Shown here: piece after piece, positions 19,069-28,570 of the stretch
How the letters are laid out: the number at the start of each line of letters is the position of its first letter
Numbering within the stretch: position 1 is the first letter of the stretch
Origin: an uncultured Bacteroidales bacterium
GTDB taxonomy: Bacteria; Bacteroidota; Bacteroidia; Bacteroidales; Paludibacteraceae
Direction of reading: 5' to 3'
Assembly: GCA_902766045.1 (NCBI GenBank)
Contig: CACXCA010000020.1
Location: forward strand, 44,528-108,527
Length of the DNA stretch: 64,000 bases
The notes under the pieces: generated by a model
Databases searched by the model: none
Told to the model about the DNA's origin: nothing
Seen by the model: only the letters and a program-made list of their open reading frames with translations
Translations under genes and position numbers: made by a program

Positions 19069-20069
19069 GCTTTGCTAAACTTCTTATCAAAATATATTGA
19101 CAATGAGATAACCAAAGCTATCACAAAAACCAGTCCCGCGATTCTTGGAGTCTCAGGAAGGTCAATCATACGCCTTGCTAATTTCATAATAGAGTAATGA
19201 AAACAATACATAGGTAAAGCAATCTTACCTAAGAACACAAAAGCACGAACCTTAACCTGCGGATAGACATTTGACAAAACCAATGCCAAGAAGATAAATA
19301 TCACATAGGTTAAAAACATTGTACTCACCAAAAGAATACAACAATTATACAACACGACTCCTAACAATGCCATAGCAACAACCAAACACAACATTCTCCA
19401 CAAAAGCTGTTCCTTACGATATTCCATTTTTGTATTGATCCAGTTCACGACACTATACAATGAACATCCCATCAATATCTCTGCGAAGGCTCTATACACA
19501 GCTGTATAGAGAAAATGGTAATCACCCCAAGAGGTTGACATTCCTGATACTTTAGTCAAATAAAGCAAAAGGACTGGAGGCAAGAACCACATGAGATAAT
19601 GTTCAAATATATCAGAATATCGTCCAATTAAGTACGTCACAAGCGGAAGAGCGACAAACATAGCAGACAAGAACCAATAGGGTGCATTTGAATAAGCCCA
19701 AATCAAAGTAACGTCAGGTGCCGCTACCATATTCAGCTGTGTGATCTCCCAGAAAATATACTCTACACTAATACGATGATTACATACAATATCAGCTATT
19801 ATCATCAAGATAGTACCTCCCACAATGTAAGGTGCCAATCGAATAAACTTTTTCAATGTATAGTTCATGGCATAAGCCATAGTCATCGGCTGTTCATTTG
19901 ATTCCTTCTTTATGTGTTTGATCATAAAATAGCCTGTCAAAATATAAAAGAACTCCACACCAATAGCGCCCATTGGCATTGGTGTCTCAGTTCCTGTGAC
20001 AATTGTAATATGATGAATTACAATAATAACAGCAAAAAGAAATCGTAATAACTCTACCGTATGATTCAT
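19050..20069 (-). CDS. Acyltransferase family 3 membrane protein (OafA/WecH-like)
   Basis: A 339-residue polytopic membrane protein with about ten hydrophobic helices. The N-terminal VELLRFLFAVIIVIHH, with the family's conserved histidine (His19/His20), and GVEFFYILTGYFMIKH in the next helix are typical of Acyl_transf_3 proteins. These O-acylate sugars or other surface molecules using an acyl donor from the cytoplasm. Which polymer is modified is unknown. It follows the cysteine synthase by 42 bases on the same strand and shares a hairpin with lptB at its 3' end; the LPS-export neighbour makes LPS or capsule modification a reasonable guess. Confidence 0.85.
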   Translation of the reverse strand: MNHTVELLRFLFAVIIVIHHITIVTGTETPMPMGAIGVEFFYILTGYFMIKHIKKESNEQPMTMAYAMNYTLKKFIRLAPYIVGGTILMIIADIVCNHRISVEYIFWEITQLNMVAAPDVTLIWAYSNAPYWFLSAMFVALPLVTYLIGRYSDIFEHYLMWFLPPVLLLYLTKVSGMSTSWGDYHFLYTAVYRAFAEILMGCSLYSVVNWINTKMEYRKEQLLWRMLCLVVAMALLGVVLYNCCILLVSTMFLTYVIFIFLALVLSNVYPQVKVRAFVFLGKIALPMYCFHYSIMKLARRMIDLPETPRIAGLVFVIALVISLSIYFDKKFSKAKASKA

Positions 20070-20111
20070 TACCCTACATTTGATTTATTAAAGGATAACC
20101 ATAACGTTAGT

Positions 20112-21023
20112 TCAGTCTCCAAACTGATCAAACATTCTTGTACTCAGATATTTCTCTGCTCTATCAGGGAAGACAACAACGATATTCCCTTTTTCTATCT
20201 TCGCTGCCGTTTTTACCGCAGCAAGCATTGCTGCACCACTACTCATTCCTGCAAAAATACCCTCTTCGGCAATAATCCGGCGAGCCATATCTATTGCTTC
20301 CTCACTTTCCACCATCTGTTGGATATCAATTCGAGACGGATCATAGATAGCAGGCACGATAGCCTCTTCCATATTCTTCAACCCCTGTATATAATGTCCC
20401 TTTACAGGATGAGCGCAAACGACCTTAATATCAGGTTTATGTTGCTTTAAATACTTAGAGATGCCCATAATCGTACCCGATGTACCCAATGCACATACTA
20501 GATAATCGATTTTTCCTTCCGTTTGATTCCATATCTCTGTAGCAGTAGTCTCATAATGAGCTTGATAATTAGCTGCATTAGAGAACTGATCTGGCATAAA
20601 ATATTTATCAGGGTTTTCATCAACCATCTTATGAGCCATTCGTATAGCACCATCTGTTCCCTCATCCGCAGGTGTCAAAATCACCTTTCCTCCATACGAA
20701 CGAATGATCTTACGACGTTCAATCGACACAGCCGAACTCATAACGATTTCAACCTTATATCCCTTAACAATACCAGCAATAGCAAGACCGATACCTGTAT
20801 TTCCTGAAGTCGGTTCAATGATTACCTTTCCTTTCGTCAACTTACCCTCTTTCTCCGCTTGCTCAACCATCTGAATAGCAATTCGATCTTTGATACTACC
20901 CGTAGGATTAAAGCCTTCCACCTTTGCAAAAATATTCACATTAGGATTTGGAGACAAACGATTGATACGAACCAGAGGGGTCTCGCCTATAGCCTCTAAT
21001 ATATTATTACAAATCATCTTCAT
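20112..21023 (-). CDS. Cysteine synthase (CysK/CysM family, PLP-dependent)
   Basis: A 303-residue fold-type II PLP enzyme. The PLP lysine lies in NPTGSIKDR (Lys45), the substrate-binding PTSGNTGIGLA loop and the phosphate-binding GTSGTIMG loop are intact. The enzyme makes cysteine from O-acetylserine (or phosphoserine) and sulfide. The segment HPVKGHYIQGLKNMEEA is characteristic of one bacterial branch and I do not decide between CysK and CysM. The gene begins 5 bases after prfA on the same strand, so the two are co-transcribed. Confidence 0.9.
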   Translation of the reverse strand: MKMICNNILEAIGETPLVRINRLSPNPNVNIFAKVEGFNPTGSIKDRIAIQMVEQAEKEGKLTKGKVIIEPTSGNTGIGLAIAGIVKGYKVEIVMSSAVSIERRKIIRSYGGKVILTPADEGTDGAIRMAHKMVDENPDKYFMPDQFSNAANYQAHYETTATEIWNQTEGKIDYLVCALGTSGTIMGISKYLKQHKPDIKVVCAHPVKGHYIQGLKNMEEAIVPAIYDPSRIDIQQMVESEEAIDMARRIIAEEGIFAGMSSGAAMLAAVKTAAKIEKGNIVVVFPDRAEKYLSTRMFDQFGD

Positions 21024-21028
21024 ATTTT

Positions 21029-22138
21029 TTATAATTCACTTTCTTTTAACCTCTCAGCATTTTCAGCCACAATGAGTTTGTCAATGATTTCTTGAATCTC
21101 ACCGCCCACAACTGCTTGTAAATTATACAATGTAAGATTGATACGATGATCCGTCACACGTCCCTGCGGATAGTTATATGTACGAATCTTAGCAGATCTA
21201 TCACCTGTTGAAACCATTGTCTTTCTTCGGGCTGCGATGTCATCCATATACTTCTGATGTTCACGGTCATAAATCATTGTACGCAAACGGGAAAGTGCAC
21301 GTTCCTTATTCTTAGGCTGATCTCGTGTTTCTGTACATTCAATCAAGATCTCTTCTGCTACACCTGTATTAGGATTCTTCCAGATATAACGCAAGCGAAC
21401 ACCAGATTCTACCTTGTTAACATTCTGTCCACCAGCACCTCCTGATCTAAACGTATCCCATTTAATTTCACCTTCATTGATCTGTACATCAAATTCATCT
21501 GCCTCTGGCAACACCGCCACGGTAGCGGCAGAAGTATGAACACGTCCCTGAGTCTCTGTCGCAGGTACACGTTGCACACGATGCACACCAGATTCATATT
21601 TTAACGTACCATATACATTATCACCCGAAACGGTAAAAATAATTTCTTTATAACCACCCACTGTACCTTCACTAAAAGATGAAACAGCAACGCTCCACCC
21701 TTTTGTCTCACAATACTTGGCATACATCTTAAATAAATCTCCTGCAAACAATGCCGCTTCATCACCACCTGTACCGCCACGGATCTCCACAATAGCATTC
21801 TTAGCATCTTCTGGATCCGATGGTATAAGAAGTATCTTGATGCGTTCTTCTAATTCAGGCAATTTAGGTTCCAACTCATCCAACTCCATCTTAGCCATCT
21901 CTCGCATCTCCGCATCTGATTCATTTTCAAGGATTTCTTTCGCTTGAGATATGTTCGAAAGTGTATTTTTATACTCTTTGCGAGCATTCATGATTAATTC
22001 CAAATCATGATACTCCTTATTAAGCTTAACATATCGCTTCATATCTGCAATCACTGCAGGGTCCGTAATAAGCGTAGATATTTCTTGGAATTTATGTTCC
22101 AAACCGTCTAATCGTTCCAACAAAGAATTTTCGGCCAT
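21029..22138 (-). CDS. prfA: Peptide chain release factor 1
   Basis: A 369-residue class I release factor. The PAT tripeptide (192-194, in RVPATETQGRVHTSA) identifies the UAA/UAG-reading RF1 type. The catalytic GGQ (236-238) in RSGGAGGQNVNKVES contacts the peptidyl transferase centre. Length and domain order are normal. It is followed by the cysteine synthase gene after 5 bases, and separated from purM by a hairpin terminator, so it starts its own transcript. Confidence 0.96.
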   Translation of the reverse strand: MAENSLLERLDGLEHKFQEISTLITDPAVIADMKRYVKLNKEYHDLELIMNARKEYKNTLSNISQAKEILENESDAEMREMAKMELDELEPKLPELEERIKILLIPSDPEDAKNAIVEIRGGTGGDEAALFAGDLFKMYAKYCETKGWSVAVSSFSEGTVGGYKEIIFTVSGDNVYGTLKYESGVHRVQRVPATETQGRVHTSAATVAVLPEADEFDVQINEGEIKWDTFRSGGAGGQNVNKVESGVRLRYIWKNPNTGVAEEILIECTETRDQPKNKERALSRLRTMIYDREHQKYMDDIAARRKTMVSTGDRSAKIRTYNYPQGRVTDHRINLTLYNLQAVVGGEIQEIIDKLIVAENAERLKESEL

Positions 22139-22189
22139 AAAACTTACATTTATTATAATTATTTAAGACAAGCAATTTATCACGAAAAA

Positions 22190-22215
22190 GGGATGTGTCG
22201 CAAAAAACACATCCC
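22190..22215 (-). terminator. purM terminator
   Basis: Stem GGGATGTGT / ACACATCCC with an 8-base loop; on the - strand it is followed by a run of five T. It lies 21 bases after the purM stop. Confidence 0.75.
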
Positions 22216-22236
22216 ACACGTTTATATCATACCAAC

Positions 22237-23403
22237 CTAATATACAAATTTTCCGAACTCACTCTCTATCACCAATTCGGTTTTGTTCGATTGTTCCACT
22301 CTTCCTACGATTTGAGCATCGATACCAAATGACTTAGATATACGTATCACTTCCTCAGCATTCTCCTTCGGAAGATATATTTCAAAACGATGTCCCATAT
22401 TAAACACCTTATACATTTCCTGCCAATCGGTGCCTGATTGCTCTTGAATGGTTTTGAACAATGGAGGCACAGGGAACATATTATCTTTTGTAATCTTCAC
22501 GTTCTCAACAAAATGAAGCACTTTCGTTTGTGCACCACCAGAGCAATGAATCATACCATGTATAGATGGGCGAAGCGTATCAAGTATCTTCTTAACTACC
22601 GGTGCATAAGTTCGAGTTGGAGACAGAACCATTTTACCTGCATTCACTGGACAGTTTTCCACTGGATCAGTCAACTTCAAACCACCTGAATAAACCAAGC
22701 TTTCAGGCACTGCAGCATCGTAACTCTCTGGATACTTCTTTGCTAAATATTTTGCAAAAACATCATGTCGCGCAGAAGTCAATCCGTTGCTACCCATTCC
22801 ACCATTATACTCTTTCTCATAAGTAGCCTGACCATACGAAGCCAATCCTACAATCACATCACCTGGTTGAATATTGGCATTATCAATCACATCCGAACGT
22901 TTCATTCTGCATGTCACCGTACTATCTACAATAATTGTACGAACAAGATCCCCTACATCTGCAGTCTCACCTCCTGTTGCATATACACCGACACCCATCT
23001 CACGTAGTTCTGCCAATAATTCATCCGTTCCATTGATAATAGCAGAGATTACTTCTCCAGGAACCAACAGTTTATTTCTTCCGATTGTGGAGGAAACCAA
23101 AATATTATCAGTAGCACCTACACAAAGAAGATCATCAATATTCATAATCAAAGCATCCTGTGCAATGCCTTTCCATACAGACAAATCACCTGTCTCTTTC
23201 CAATATAAGTAAGCTAACGAAGATTTCGTTCCTGCACCATCAGCATGCATAATATTACAATACTCAGGATCACCTCCTAAAATATCTGGAATAATCTTAC
23301 AAAATGCTTTAGGATAAATTCCCTTATCAATATTCTTTATTGCATTATGCACATCCTCCTTACTGGCGGATACACCACGAAGATTGTAACGTTGATCACT
23401 CAT
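22237..23403 (-). CDS. purM: Phosphoribosylformylglycinamidine cyclo-ligase (AIR synthase)-like
   Basis: A 388-residue PurM-fold enzyme. Visible blocks include MHADGAGTKSSLAYLYW, DALIMNIDDLLCVGA, ATGGETADVGDLV and the ligand loop GDVIVGLASYGQATYE. These match AIR synthase, which closes the imidazole ring in purine biosynthesis with ATP. The protein is somewhat longer than the E. coli enzyme and of the form typical for Bacteroidetes. It is a single gene with its own promoter (TAATTTTG box at 23452-23459) and terminator. Confidence 0.9.
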   Translation of the reverse strand: MSDQRYNLRGVSASKEDVHNAIKNIDKGIYPKAFCKIIPDILGGDPEYCNIMHADGAGTKSSLAYLYWKETGDLSVWKGIAQDALIMNIDDLLCVGATDNILVSSTIGRNKLLVPGEVISAIINGTDELLAELREMGVGVYATGGETADVGDLVRTIIVDSTVTCRMKRSDVIDNANIQPGDVIVGLASYGQATYEKEYNGGMGSNGLTSARHDVFAKYLAKKYPESYDAAVPESLVYSGGLKLTDPVENCPVNAGKMVLSPTRTYAPVVKKILDTLRPSIHGMIHCSGGAQTKVLHFVENVKITKDNMFPVPPLFKTIQEQSGTDWQEMYKVFNMGHRFEIYLPKENAEEVIRISKSFGIDAQIVGRVEQSNKTELVIESEFGKFVY

Positions 23404-23451
23404 TTTTTTATGAATATTATTTCTCTATCTTAGAATTCTACTTTCAAAGCG

Positions 23452-23459
23452 CAAAATTA
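23452..23459 (-). promoter_or_regulatory. purM promoter -7 box
   Basis: TAATTTTG on the - strand fits TAnnTTTG and lies 49 bases before the purM ATG. Confidence 0.5.
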
Positions 23460-23519
23460 CAAAAAGTAGTCTCATCAACCTATTTTTTTATAAAGCTATT
23501 TTCCACAAGTTACTTTTTT

Positions 23520-25895
23520 TTACGATTTATTCTTATGTCCATAGCCATATCCATAGCCGTAACCATAATTATAACCATAACCATAGCCATAACCTTTTTT
23601 CCCATATGCAAATTTTGCCTTACTTTCAACACAATTAATAGCCAACGCAACATTCTTCAATCTGTTGGTTTCAGCCAACTTATTAATCTCCCGGAACCAA
23701 TTCTTATTTGATGAATTTGCCCGGAACACAAACAACGTTAAATCAGCCACTCTACCCAACACCAATGTATCTGAGACAATTGCAACAGGAGCTGAATCAA
23801 TCAACACATAATCATATTTTTTCTTCAACTCAGAAATCAGATCATCCCACCTCGGCAACGAAAGCAACTCGGTTGAATTAGGTGGAACAGGTCCTGCCGT
23901 AATAAAGTCCAGATTATCATACGAGGTAGTCTTAATCAAAGACTCTATCGTTATCTTCGAAGATGACAAATAATTAGACAATCCATTCTTGCTATTTTCC
24001 CCAAAGAAATTCGTCAGCTCTGGATTACGTATATCTGCACCTACCACTACTACCTTTTTACCTAAAGAGGCAAACGATATAGCCATATTGGCAGAAATAA
24101 ATGTTTTACCCTCATTAGGCACGAAACTAGTGAATAGGATTACCTTATGACTTTCATGCTTCAACATAAACTGAACATTCGTTCGCAAATGACGGAAAAC
24201 CTCCACCTTCTGTCCACTTAGAATCTCCTGTTTTGAATCCAATTTAAACATAGGCAAATCTACCAACACAGGAAGATGAGACAGTTTTTCCTTCTCAATA
24301 TCCAAGGAATTGGATATGTTTAAGTTAAAGTACTTCTTCAGCACAACGATGACAGAGGCACACAGCAATGCCAATATAACAGCTACTAATATCACCAAAC
24401 TCTTTTTAGGGAAGATCGGCAATGGTTCAGCCAAACACTCTTCAATATATTTTGCTTTGTTTACCGTTGCCGCCATAGCCAGTGCATTCTCTTCACGTTT
24501 TTGCAACAACATCAGGAACAACTGTTGTTGAATCTGTCTTTGTCGTTCAATCTCGACTGATAATCTTTCTTGCGTCGGTATATTATAAATCAGTCCCCTA
24601 TACTTATTATATTGTTTTTCCAAATTGTTCTGCATGATTTTCAATCCATCCTCATTTTTCTTCACCAGCAAACGGATATTCTCATACATACTTTCTATCT
24701 GTGCAGTTTGCTGCATCACCACAGGATTATGATCCGAAGTAGAACGCATCAATCTGTTTCTATCCATAAGCATTTTATTATACAGCTCAATCTGATTTAC
24801 CAATTCCGCATCCGTCAATCCGAAATTGGCAGGGATAACCATTTCTTTATTTTCATCCTTGGACAAATAATTTTTCAACGAAGTAACCAAATTCAGTTGT
24901 GTCTCATTCTCAACTCGTTTCTGTTCATATTCGGCACCTTGACTAACATACAATTGTGCATTAGACGGAAGGTCCGTCAACCCCTCTTTTTTCTTGTATT
25001 TTTCAAGGTCTTTTTCTGTACTTCCCAAATCAGCAGAAAGCATGCTTACCCTCTCATCTATAAATTCAGCGGTTTTTGCAGCCACCTCATTCTTCTCTTC
25101 AACAGCAGATTCATTATACTGAGAGATCAACGCATCCAAGAATAAGACGCCTCGTTCCTCATTCGTAGTATTGAATTTCAAATTAACAACTGACGAGTTT
25201 TTACTTGCAGTAGTCACCTTGAGGTCTTTCAAATACTCCCTTGCAAGCGTTATCGGTGGAATAACAGCAATCTCATATTCGCCATATTCCTGTAAATCAG
25301 TTATGTTTGAGCAATTCAATTCAAGCAATCCCTTGGGTGTCATCAGTTTAATTGGGAATTGAGTGAAGGTTGAATCCAACAACACTTCCTTCTTACTAGT
25401 TAATGTCACCAAAAACTCATCTTCCGATTTGACATCCAAATCAATCACATAACTTGACTTCAAACTATGTACGTCAAACAATGAATCGACCACATAAATA
25501 GGTGATTTATCAAAAAGATCAACAGAACTGAAATGTTTCTTTCCGATATAGCTTTTATACAATTGATAGGTACAAATCACATCTTTTATAAGGGTCTTCG
25601 AACGTAACACCTCCACCTCGTTATCCGTATTGGAATTGTTCATGGCATTTATACCATCGAAGACAGAAAGTTCCGTCAAAAAATCTCCTCCCCTCTTCTC
25701 ATCCCGCACCATGATTGTTGCTGAAACCTGATAGACAGGCATTGTCCTATATAAATAAATAATTGCAAGTAATAAGCAAACACCCAAGGACAACGCAAAG
25801 GTTCTCCAATGGGCAACAAAGTAAAAAAGATAATCCTTTACATCAATTTCATCGTCAGCTCCATATGGTTTATTGTTTTCTATACCTTGTTCCAT
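23520..25895 (-). CDS. Exopolysaccharide tyrosine autokinase / chain-length regulator (Wzc-like)
   Basis: A 791-residue inner-membrane protein. The N-terminal Wzz domain has one membrane helix near residues 30-50, a long periplasmic coiled-coil region follows, and a second helix (VILVAVILALLCASVIVVL) precedes the cytosolic kinase. The BY-kinase motifs are Walker A FVPNEGKTF (591-599), Walker A' VVVGADIRNPEL and Walker B YVLIDSAP (~697-703). The extreme C terminus is a tyrosine cluster of nine Gly/Asn-Tyr pairs, the autophosphorylation tail. It pairs with the Wza-like gene 19 bases upstream. No low-molecular-weight phosphatase or glycosyltransferases are adjacent. Confidence 0.93.
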   Translation of the reverse strand: MEQGIENNKPYGADDEIDVKDYLFYFVAHWRTFALSLGVCLLLAIIYLYRTMPVYQVSATIMVRDEKRGGDFLTELSVFDGINAMNNSNTDNEVEVLRSKTLIKDVICTYQLYKSYIGKKHFSSVDLFDKSPIYVVDSLFDVHSLKSSYVIDLDVKSEDEFLVTLTSKKEVLLDSTFTQFPIKLMTPKGLLELNCSNITDLQEYGEYEIAVIPPITLAREYLKDLKVTTASKNSSVVNLKFNTTNEERGVLFLDALISQYNESAVEEKNEVAAKTAEFIDERVSMLSADLGSTEKDLEKYKKKEGLTDLPSNAQLYVSQGAEYEQKRVENETQLNLVTSLKNYLSKDENKEMVIPANFGLTDAELVNQIELYNKMLMDRNRLMRSTSDHNPVVMQQTAQIESMYENIRLLVKKNEDGLKIMQNNLEKQYNKYRGLIYNIPTQERLSVEIERQRQIQQQLFLMLLQKREENALAMAATVNKAKYIEECLAEPLPIFPKKSLVILVAVILALLCASVIVVLKKYFNLNISNSLDIEKEKLSHLPVLVDLPMFKLDSKQEILSGQKVEVFRHLRTNVQFMLKHESHKVILFTSFVPNEGKTFISANMAISFASLGKKVVVVGADIRNPELTNFFGENSKNGLSNYLSSSKITIESLIKTTSYDNLDFITAGPVPPNSTELLSLPRWDDLISELKKKYDYVLIDSAPVAIVSDTLVLGRVADLTLFVFRANSSNKNWFREINKLAETNRLKNVALAINCVESKAKFAYGKKGYGYGYGYNYGYGYGYGYGHKNKS
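23539..23592. repeat. Hexanucleotide repeat encoding the Tyr-rich kinase tail
   Basis: Nine consecutive 6-base units of the form CCATAN/CCGTAA/TTATAA on the + strand encode alternating Tyr and Gly (one Asn) at the C terminus of the Wzc-like kinase. Because each unit is two codons, slippage would change tyrosine number without shifting the frame. Confidence 0.8.
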
Positions 25896-25914
25896 ACGAT
25901 ACTATCTTACTTGT

Positions 25915-26727
25915 TTATTTTTCTTTTTTATTGCTCGAATTTTTCAAAGTGACCACCAGACTAGTAACAGAGACCAAGACAGTGACAGCAGAAAGAATTT
26001 GTCCCGTCAAAGCACTATACCGACTATTCCTCATTTTGGTTCTATTCGGTTCTACATACAAGACGTCATTCTGCTGCAAATAGAAATAAGGAGAATTAAT
26101 CAAATTCTTATCCGTCAAATCCACCACCACAACGTCTCTTTTTCCATCAGAGGACTCTCGCATCAGCTTCACATTGTTTCTTTTTCCATATATAGTCAAA
26201 TCACCTGCCAAGGCTAATGCCTCCAAAATGTTCACTTTTTCATTTGTAATCGTATATGTATTAGGACGATTTACTTCTCCGATAACAGAAATTTTATAAT
26301 TCACCATTCGGACATTCACCACAGGCTCTTCCTTCAGGTAAGGTTTTAACTTCTCTTTGATAGAACTTTCCACTTCATTTTTAGTCATGTCAGATACTTT
26401 CACCTTCCCTAGTATTGGGAAATCAATATATCCTTCATTATCTACAAGGTATTTCTGAATAGCATTTTCACTACTATTACTGTTAGTTGAAATAGGAGCA
26501 CCAGTAGGGAACATCAAATTGAAAGGTAAGGAAGCCTCTTTATCAAACGTATTAACGGTGATTGTCAACAAATCTTTCGGCTTTATCCGTGCATCATACA
26601 ATGCATACGAATCTGCGCTTGTCGAATCGATCCCTTTATCTTGAAGATAAGCTATTTTATTCTGCATGGAACAGGAACTAAAAAACAGCACCCATAAGAA
26701 AGCACTTCCATACAAAACTCTCAACAT
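25915..26727 (-). CDS. Polysaccharide export lipoprotein (Wza-like)
   Basis: A 270-residue protein with a lipoprotein signal (MLRVLYGSAFLWVLFFSSC). The Poly_export domain is visible in ARIKPKDLLTITVNTFDKEA and VDNEGYIDFPILGKVKVSDM, followed by a SLBB-type segment (ISVIGEVNRPNTYTI) and a C-terminal hydrophobic helix (ILSAVTVLVSVTSLVVTL). It should form the outer-membrane exit channel for a polysaccharide handled by the Wzc-like kinase encoded next. The frame opens at 26763, but ATG 26727 gives a proper lipoprotein signal; the longer form would put charged residues and an extra dozen residues in front. Confidence 0.88.
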   Translation of the reverse strand: MLRVLYGSAFLWVLFFSSCSMQNKIAYLQDKGIDSTSADSYALYDARIKPKDLLTITVNTFDKEASLPFNLMFPTGAPISTNSNSSENAIQKYLVDNEGYIDFPILGKVKVSDMTKNEVESSIKEKLKPYLKEEPVVNVRMVNYKISVIGEVNRPNTYTITNEKVNILEALALAGDLTIYGKRNNVKLMRESSDGKRDVVVVDLTDKNLINSPYFYLQQNDVLYVEPNRTKMRNSRYSALTGQILSAVTVLVSVTSLVVTLKNSSNKKEK

Positions 26728-26776
26728 AACATAAAAAACACCTTTTTTACATTCTTCCATCAAATTCGTATTTTAA

Positions 26777-28297
26777 TTACTGATGTTCATATCGTAACAA
26801 GTCGGTCACCATCTTAACTGGGGTAAATGTTTCAATAGGCACCTCAACAAAGATTGTATTCCAATCGGACATTGCACCATTCCATAATCCTGGTCTCTCC
26901 AATGCTTTCAATTCTTTTCCATTTTTGGATTTTCTTGAAATGAAACCAGTATTTTCGTCCACAAAGTTAAGTAAATTATATTTATCGCCCTTATAATTTT
27001 TCACACCACAGACCAAATCAACAGGATTAAAGTGTGTAGCGCTTTTCATGATTTCAACCTGATGTTCGTCCGACATATCAAACTGGGAACTTTCCAAAAT
27101 CTGAGCAGAAACTGTTCCGTTAGGGTTTTGACACCAATATGGCCCTCCGCCCGGTTCACCATCATTCTTCACCATTCCACACACACGCAAAGGTCTATTG
27201 TATATCATCTTTAAATATGTAATCTGATCTTCCACCGTATCCATCGGATTATACTTATTCAGTACACCCAATGTTTTTTCCGCAAAGGTTATCATCTTTC
27301 TTATCTGATCCTCAGAGATCCTTGACGAACCATTTAATATAGACTGATATTCAAATATCTTCTTTTGAACCTTCACCAGCACACCCGCCAATATCATTTT
27401 ATATTCAACAGTAGGCTGTTTATACGCATCCAAGGTCACATTATCAATGTTCTTTATAAAGATGACATCCGCATCAATTGAATTAAGATTTTCAATCAAT
27501 GAACCATGACCACCAGGGCGGAACAATATCTTACCGTTATCTCTGAAAGGCTGATTATTCATATCCACCGCAACTGTATCTGTAGAAGGTTTCTGGACAG
27601 AAAAAGTTACATTATAATCAGCACCACATCGGTAAGAAATATCATCAATTTTTGATTGCAGTAATCGTTCAAAATAGGTCTTGTGCTCTTCAGATACCGT
27701 AAAGTGCAAGTTCACCTTTCCCTTACAATTCTTGGCATACAATGCACCTTCAATCAAATGCTCTTCAAATGGAGTACGCGACGGACCATCATACTTATGA
27801 AATAACAAAAGTCCCTTCGGCAAACTTCCATAATTCAAGCCCTTAGCACCCAATAGATTTTCCACTATGGAAATATATTTTTTATCAGCAAGCAAATGGG
27901 GAATATCATATCCTTCGTTGCGCTTACAATAGAAATTCAAATCCTCATAAAATGCAAAATATGATATGTGTTCAAAAAACTCTATATCAGACTGTTTCTT
28001 TAATTCATTTTTTCCTTCTGCCAAAAACTCAAATAAGCTTTTAAACATACGGCTAGCCGCTCCTGACGCAGGAACAAATTTCACCACAGAATGATTGTTT
28101 TTTAAATACTCCTGCCATTCCGTCAAATAATCATTTTTTGACTTATCATCAATACATTTAATTCCTTCCGGAACTACGGCCGGTTTCTCCACTTTCATAT
28201 AAGGGAAACCTGTTTGAAATTGCTTTAATTGGTTTTCTAGTTCTTCTTCCGTAATCCCTTTCTGTTCCAAAATCTTTTTATCTTCATCCGTTAGCAT
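26777..28297 (-). CDS. DUF4301 family protein
   Basis: A 506-residue cytosolic protein of a family common in Bacteroidetes and of unproven function. Conserved-looking blocks include VKFVPASGAASRMFKSL near residue 75, the GPSRTPFEEHLIEGALY segment, a nucleotidyltransferase-like FRPGGHGSLIENLN, and GEPGGGPYWCQNPNG. The overall impression is of a nucleotide- or sugar-phosphate-binding enzyme, but that is inference. The longer frame start at 28321 is a TTG codon; ATG 28297 (MLTDEDKKILEQKG) fits the family. It precedes the Wza/Wzc pair by 49 bases and probably shares their transcript, hinting at a role in polysaccharide precursor supply. Confidence 0.8.
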   Translation of the reverse strand: MLTDEDKKILEQKGITEEELENQLKQFQTGFPYMKVEKPAVVPEGIKCIDDKSKNDYLTEWQEYLKNNHSVVKFVPASGAASRMFKSLFEFLAEGKNELKKQSDIEFFEHISYFAFYEDLNFYCKRNEGYDIPHLLADKKYISIVENLLGAKGLNYGSLPKGLLLFHKYDGPSRTPFEEHLIEGALYAKNCKGKVNLHFTVSEEHKTYFERLLQSKIDDISYRCGADYNVTFSVQKPSTDTVAVDMNNQPFRDNGKILFRPGGHGSLIENLNSIDADVIFIKNIDNVTLDAYKQPTVEYKMILAGVLVKVQKKIFEYQSILNGSSRISEDQIRKMITFAEKTLGVLNKYNPMDTVEDQITYLKMIYNRPLRVCGMVKNDGEPGGGPYWCQNPNGTVSAQILESSQFDMSDEHQVEIMKSATHFNPVDLVCGVKNYKGDKYNLLNFVDENTGFISRKSKNGKELKALERPGLWNGAMSDWNTIFVEVPIETFTPVKMVTDLLRYEHQ

Positions 28298-28407
28298 AGC
28301 ATCAAGTATTAAGTTCGACAATATAACCCACTACAAATCAATCACATAATCATAAAATAAAACACATATAAGAATTTACACTCCATTTTAATCTGTTTGA
28401 CTTTCTC

Positions 28408-28415
28408 CAAAGTTA
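28408..28415 (-). promoter_or_regulatory. DUF4301-wza-wzc operon promoter -7 box
   Basis: TAACTTTG on the - strand matches TAnnTTTG, 111 bases before ATG 28297, inside the 273-base divergent gap. The rest of that gap is AT-rich with no other feature seen. Confidence 0.5.
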
Positions 28416-28539
28416 ATAAAAAAAATTAACGATTTAAAACTTTTTTACTTATTTTTTTTCATTCGTGTTTTTCTTTTATTTTTCACGACCGACATGTTTC
28501 AAAAAATGTCTTCTAGACCATCATATAAAATAAAAGAGT

Positions 28540-28547
28540 TACCTTTG
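28540..28547 (+). promoter_or_regulatory. Promoter -7 box of radical SAM gene
   Basis: TACCTTTG matches TAnnTTTG. The frame's upstream GTG at 28547 overlaps this box, so ATG 28571 is the start. Confidence 0.55.
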
Positions 28548-28570
28548 TGCATAAGATAGATGTTTATACA

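Noticed and set aside
23539..23592. Possible CRISPR or satellite array
   Set aside because: Units are 6 bases without spacers and encode the kinase tail.
24570..25145. A 191-codon + strand ORF
   Set aside because: It lies wholly antisense to the Wzc-like kinase and is very rich in Ile, Phe, Gln and His, as expected from reversed coiled-coil codons.
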